Shown one piece after another: positions 7,099 to 10,512 of a stretch of DNA of 10,512 bases; positions within the stretch are counted from its first letter, which is position 1; each line of letters begins with the position of its first letter. The stretch covers positions 1 through 10,512 of the forward strand of contig CAMCJC010000062.1 of assembly GCA_945875065.1 (NCBI GenBank), in the 5' to 3' direction. The notes below the pieces were generated by a model that was not told the DNA's origin, searched no databases, and saw nothing but the letters and a program-made list of their open reading frames with translations. The position numbers were made by a program, and so were the translations under genes. This DNA comes from an uncultured Propionibacteriaceae bacterium. Lineage in GTDB: Bacteria; Actinomycetota; Actinomycetes; Propionibacteriales; Propionibacteriaceae.

Positions 7099-7140
7099 TC
7101 CCAGAGTCGGGGTTGGTGGGCGATTGTCGGGGCGAAAAGA

Positions 7141-7146
7141 TAGGGT
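7141..7146 (+). promoter_or_regulatory. Candidate -10 box for a leaderless pta-ackA transcript
   Basis: TAGGGT (TANNNT) ends 7 nt before the GTG start of pta at 7154, so the transcript would begin at or next to the start codon. No AGGAGG-like site is present at the usual distance; a G-rich GGGTGGG nearby is a poor substitute. The 88-bp gap to aspA must hold both divergent promoters. Confidence 0.5.
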
Positions 7147-7153
7147 GGGTTCC

Positions 7154-9217
7154 GTGACCAAGAGTGTTTTCATCGCCGCATCGGAGCGTCAGGTCAACAA
7201 GAGCGCCATCGCGCTGGGTGTTGTCGAGCTGTTCGCTCGCCAGGTTAAGTCCGTCGGGTTCTTCCGCCCGCTCGTGCCGTCGCTGACGGCTGACCCCATC
7301 GCCACAGCGCTGATCGCCAGTGGCATCATCTCGTCGCGCCAAGAGCTGGAGGCCTCCGTCGGCGTCACCCACGACGACTGGGCCGCCGACCCCGCCGCCG
7401 CGCTGGATGTCATCGTCTCCAAGTACACGGCACTCGCCGAACGCTGCGACGCGCTGGTCGTGATCGGCACCGACTTCGACGACCTGACCGCTGGCACCGA
7501 GCTCGACGCGAACTCGGAGATCGCCGCGAACCTAAACACCCCGGTCATCTACGTGTGCCGCGCCGCTAACCGCTCCCCTGCCATCCTGCAGCGCATGGCC
7601 GAGGAGGCCCTCGAAGTCTTCGAGGCGCGGGACAACCAGATCGTAGGCATCGTCGCCACCCGCGCCGACGCCGCGCACGTCGACGAGTTCAAGACGGCGC
7701 TCAGCAAGGTTCGCGATGTCGAGGTCAATGTCATCCCGCACGAGCCGCTGCTCGCCGCCCCGACGGTGCAGGCCCAGTTCGACGCGGTCGGCGCCGAGCT
7801 GTGGCGCGGCAAGGCCGATTTCCTGACCAAGGAGTCCCTCCAAACCATCGTCGGCGCGATGACCCTCCCCCACGTCCTGCAGCGCCTCCCCCGCCAGGCG
7901 ACCGTCATCATGCCGGCCGACCGCCTCGACCTCCTCCCGCCGCTCGTGATGGCGCACCGCTCGTCGACTTATGGACCGCTCGCCGGCATCATCCTGACCG
8001 GCGGCTTCGACATCCCCGAGGAGGTCGTCAACCTGCTCGGCACCGCGGAGGTCGACCTGCCAATCGGCCGCACCCAACTGGATACGTTCAGCACCGCCTC
8101 CCGCCTGCAGCGGGTCCAGGGCATCTCAACATCGACGCCCCGCAAGATCGAGGTCGCACGGGCCCTGTTCGACCACAACGTCGACGAGGACGCCCTCCTG
8201 AAGGCCATCAACCTGACCACTTCCGACATCCGCACCCCAACGATGTTCGAGCACCAGTTGATGCAGATGGCCCGGAAGAACGTCAAGAAGATCGTGCTAC
8301 CGGAGTCCAGCGACGACCGCATCCTCCGCGCCGCCGACGTCGTCCTGCACCGTCGCGTCGCGGAGGTGATCCTTCTCGGCGACCCGGGCGTCATCTCCCG
8401 CCGAGCCGCCGAGCTGGGCCTCAACCTGTCGAAGGCGGAGTTGGTCGACCCCACCGACCCGGAGCTCGTCGAGCGCTTCGCCGAGGAGTACGCGAAGCTA
8501 CGCGCCCACAAGGGCGTCACCATCGAACAGGCGCGCGAGAAGCTCACCGACCTGTCTTACTTCGGCACGATGATGGTGCACCTCGGCATGGCCGACGGCA
8601 TGGTCTCCGGCGCCGTCAACACCACCGCCAACACGATCCGTCCGTCGTTGGAGTTCGTTAAGACCAAGCCGGGCGTCTCCGTCGTCTCCGGTTCGTTCCT
8701 GATGGCCATGTCCAGCCGCGTCGTCGTCTACGCCGACTGCGCCGTCAACCCGAACCCGACGGCCGCGCAGCTCGCCGACATCGCGATCTCCTCCGCCGAG
8801 ACCGCCGTCAGCTTCGGCATTGAGCCGCGCGTGGCGATGCTGTCTTACTCGACGGGCGATTCCGGTTCTGGCGCCGACGTCGACCTGGTCCGCGAGGCCA
8901 CTCAGATCGTCAAGGAGAAGGCCCCCGAGTTGAAGGTCGAGGGTCCGATCCAGTTCGACGCCGCCGTCGACTCGGTCGTCGCGGCCAAGAAGATGCCAGG
9001 CTCGGAGGTCGCGGGCAAGGCCACGGTGTTCATCTTCCCCGACCTGAACACCGGCAACAACACTTACAAGGCGGTCCAGCGCACCTCCGGCGCGGTTGCC
9101 GTCGGCCCGGTCCTGCAGGGCCTCCGCAAGCCCGTCAACGACCTGTCCCGCGGGGCGCTCGTAGACGACATCGTCTCCACTATCACCATCACGGCCATTC
9201 AGGCCCAGACCAACTGA
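7154..9217 (+). CDS. pta: Phosphate acetyltransferase, long two-part form
   Basis: This 687-residue cytoplasmic enzyme exchanges CoA for phosphate: acetyl-CoA + Pi gives acetyl phosphate + CoA, the first step of acetate formation. Residues 1 to about 190 are a dethiobiotin-synthetase-like domain, followed by a DRTGG-type domain (about 205-320, with GIILTGGFDIPEE near 278-290). The catalytic PTA domain runs from about 362 to 685, with VLPESSDDRIL, YFGTMMVHLGMADGMVSGAVNTTANTIRP, FPDLNTGNNTYKAVQR and GLRKPVNDLSRG, which carries the conserved Ser665-Arg666. The length matches the long E. coli-type Pta. The start was set at GTG 7154 because the first beta strand (TKSVFIAAS) follows directly and upstream codons overlap the aspA start region. 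The N-terminal P-loop is altered (SERQVNKS: Asn where GKS is usual). ackA follows after 19 bp in the same operon. Confidence 0.95.
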   Translation: MTKSVFIAASERQVNKSAIALGVVELFARQVKSVGFFRPLVPSLTADPIATALIASGIISSRQELEASVGVTHDDWAADPAAALDVIVSKYTALAERCDALVVIGTDFDDLTAGTELDANSEIAANLNTPVIYVCRAANRSPAILQRMAEEALEVFEARDNQIVGIVATRADAAHVDEFKTALSKVRDVEVNVIPHEPLLAAPTVQAQFDAVGAELWRGKADFLTKESLQTIVGAMTLPHVLQRLPRQATVIMPADRLDLLPPLVMAHRSSTYGPLAGIILTGGFDIPEEVVNLLGTAEVDLPIGRTQLDTFSTASRLQRVQGISTSTPRKIEVARALFDHNVDEDALLKAINLTTSDIRTPTMFEHQLMQMARKNVKKIVLPESSDDRILRAADVVLHRRVAEVILLGDPGVISRRAAELGLNLSKAELVDPTDPELVERFAEEYAKLRAHKGVTIEQAREKLTDLSYFGTMMVHLGMADGMVSGAVNTTANTIRPSLEFVKTKPGVSVVSGSFLMAMSSRVVVYADCAVNPNPTAAQLADIAISSAETAVSFGIEPRVAMLSYSTGDSGSGADVDLVREATQIVKEKAPELKVEGPIQFDAAVDSVVAAKKMPGSEVAGKATVFIFPDLNTGNNTYKAVQRTSGAVAVGPVLQGLRKPVNDLSRGALVDDIVSTITITAIQAQTN

Positions 9218-9236
9218 TCGAAGAAGGAACCCGGAA

Positions 9237-10421
9237 GTGTCGAAGCACATCCTGCTGCTCAACTGCGGCTCGTCGTCCATGAAGTACCAGCTGTTCGACC
9301 CGGAGGCCGGCGGCCCCTTGGCGGTCGGGCTCGTGGAGCGGATCGGGCAGGATCAGGGCAAGCTGAAGCACGAGGTCGGTGACGAGGAGTTCGTCGTCGA
9401 ACAGGGTTTCAAGGACCACACCGCCGCGTTCGCGGCGGTCGTGGCGGCGTTCGAGAAGCACGGCCCATCGCTGGAGAACGTCCAGGCGGTCGGCCACCGC
9501 ACCGTCCACGGCGGATCGACCTTCCGGGAGTCGACGATCATCAACGACGAGGTCATCGCGAAGCTCGTCGAATTGTCTGACCTCGCGCCCCTGCACAATC
9601 CGCCCGGCATCGCCGGCATCGAGGCGGCGATGAGCCTGCTGCCAAACGTCCCGCACGTCGGCATCTTCGACACGGCGTTCTTCTCGTCGCTACCGGAGGA
9701 GTCGTACACGTACGCGATCCCGAAGGAGCTGACCAGCAAGCTCGGCCTGCGTCGCTACGGCTTCCACGGCACCTCCCACGGCTACGTGTCGAAGGAGGCC
9801 GCGAAGGTCCTCGGCCAGCCGATCGAGGAGCTGAAGCTAATCGTCTGCCACCTAGGCAACGGCGCATCGATCTCCGCGATTGACGGCGGGGTCGCGGTCG
9901 ACACGTCGATGGGCCTCACCCCGCTCGAAGGCCTCGTGATGGGAACCCGCTCCGGCGACATCGACCCGGGCGTCTTCAAGTTCCTCTCCCAGCACGGCTA
10001 CTCCGTCGACGACGTCGACGCCCTGCTCAACAAGCAGTCCGGCATGCTCGGCCTGTGCGGATTCACCGACATGCGCGACGTCGAGGCCAAGGCCGAGGCG
10101 GGTGACGCAGACGCGGTGCGCGCGATGGGCGTCTACACCCACCGCCTGATCTCGTACATCGGCGCCTACATGGCGGTCCTCGGCGGCGTCGACGCGGTGA
10201 TCTTCACCGCCGGCATCGGCGAGAACTCGTCGTATGTGCGCGGCGCGGCGCTCGACCGACTGAAAGGTCTCGGCTTCCACCTCGATAAGGAGGCCAACAA
10301 GATCCGCAGCAAGGAGCCCCGCGTGATCTCCACCCCCGACTCGCCGGTGAAGATCCTCGTGGTACCCACCAACGAGGAACTCGCGATGGCCCAGGACACC
10401 CTCCGCGTCATCGGCGCCTGA
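9237..10421 (+). CDS. ackA: Acetate kinase
   Basis: This 394-residue cytoplasmic enzyme moves phosphate from acetyl phosphate to ADP, giving acetate and ATP, and completes the Pta-AckA pathway; the reverse reaction lets the cell use acetate. The ASKHA-fold acetokinase signatures are intact: LLLNCGSSSMKYQLF (Asn9), GHRTVHGG (Arg88), APLHNPPG, FDTAFF (Asp145), RRYGFHGTSHGYV (His177), CHLGNGAS (His205), GTRSGDIDPG (Arg238), FTAGIGENS (Glu329) and TNEELAMA (Glu380-381). Length is normal for the family. The start is a GTG with a good AAGAAGGA ribosome binding site at 9221-9228, 8 nt upstream. It lies 19 bp after pta and is followed by a terminator, so pta-ackA is a two-gene operon. Confidence 0.97.
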   Translation: MSKHILLLNCGSSSMKYQLFDPEAGGPLAVGLVERIGQDQGKLKHEVGDEEFVVEQGFKDHTAAFAAVVAAFEKHGPSLENVQAVGHRTVHGGSTFRESTIINDEVIAKLVELSDLAPLHNPPGIAGIEAAMSLLPNVPHVGIFDTAFFSSLPEESYTYAIPKELTSKLGLRRYGFHGTSHGYVSKEAAKVLGQPIEELKLIVCHLGNGASISAIDGGVAVDTSMGLTPLEGLVMGTRSGDIDPGVFKFLSQHGYSVDDVDALLNKQSGMLGLCGFTDMRDVEAKAEAGDADAVRAMGVYTHRLISYIGAYMAVLGGVDAVIFTAGIGENSSYVRGAALDRLKGLGFHLDKEANKIRSKEPRVISTPDSPVKILVVPTNEELAMAQDTLRVIGA

Positions 10422-10438
10422 TATACCCGATACAGCAG

Positions 10439-10477
10439 TGGTGCGGCAACCCGAGGGCGGGAGCACCAACTTTTTTT
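10439..10477 (+). terminator. Intrinsic terminator after pta-ackA
   Basis: TGGTGC (10439-10444) pairs with GCACCA (10463-10468), with a small CCC/GGG hairpin possible in the loop, and seven T follow at 10471-10477. The stem is only 6 bp but the T-tract is strong, and it lies 17 nt after the ackA stop. Confidence 0.65.
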
Positions 10478-10512
10478 AGTAGGTGCGGGGGGTGGACCGG
10501 GGGAGCGGAGCG

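Noticed and set aside
7001..7153. In-frame extension of pta to an upstream ATG at 7001
   Set aside because: It would overlap the start of divergent aspA and add a 51-residue Arg-rich tail with no family match; GTG 7154 begins just before the first conserved strand.
7066..7173. In-frame extension of aspA to an upstream ATG at 7173
   Set aside because: The extra 36 residues have no family match and overlap the pta start; the ATG at 7065 has a strong GGAGGA site and matches the known AspA N-terminus.
8498..9280. Long antisense frames under pta (also 7532-8077)
   Set aside because: Gly/Val/Asp-rich shadows of highly conserved Pta codons, with no domain or start signal.
1..10512. CRISPR array, tRNA/rRNA gene, insertion sequence or phage element
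   Set aside because: I saw no regularly spaced repeats, cloverleaf, terminal inverted repeats with a transposase, or integrase; the only repeats are the stalk tandem, the aspA inverted repeat and the two dyads.

Overview
The window is GC-rich, uses GTG starts as well as ATG, and carries gene types common in Gram-positive actinobacteria: a thioester/LPXTG-type surface protein, a two-domain Pta, and a DesK/NarL-type two-component pair. AspA together with Pta-AckA suggests a fermentative or facultatively anaerobic actinobacterium. A member of the Propionibacteriaceae is a reasonable guess, but that is inference, because no rRNA or other taxonomic marker is present.

Layout. Bases 1-254 hold no gene, only a weak promoter candidate. 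Bases 255-1439 (+) encode a secreted thioester (TQxA) domain protein with a Pro/Ser/Thr stalk that ends exactly at LPKTGA, without the usual membrane anchor; a strong terminator follows at 1454-1494. Bases 1512-2285 (+) encode endonuclease IV (nfo), probably read from a leaderless transcript, followed by a small DUF4259 protein (2337-2717, +). On the minus strand are a DUF418 membrane protein (2722-3747), a NarL-type response regulator (3856-4515), its sensor kinase (4512-5651, 4-bp overlap) and an aspartate ammonia-lyase gene (5694-7065) that is frameshifted in the middle. Divergent from aspA across 88 bp is the pta-ackA operon (7154-10421, +), closed by a terminator at 10439-10477. The last 35 bases are G-rich and hold no recognisable gene.

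How they fit together. Pta and AckA convert acetyl-CoA to acetate and make ATP. AspA would convert aspartate to fumarate, an electron acceptor in fermentative metabolism, so the 6.3-7.1 kb region looks like a small anaerobic-metabolism locus, but aspA appears broken. The kinase/regulator pair lies upstream of the DUF418 gene on the same strand. The gap between them holds two matching 11-bp dyads exactly 33 bp apart, good candidates for operators controlling the membrane protein.

Most of the window is ordinary core metabolism and regulation, and I found no defence system, CRISPR array or mobile element. The points most worth a second look are the aspA break with a perfect 12-bp inverted repeat ending exactly at it, the paired dyads before the DUF418 gene, and the sortase-motif protein without an anchor.
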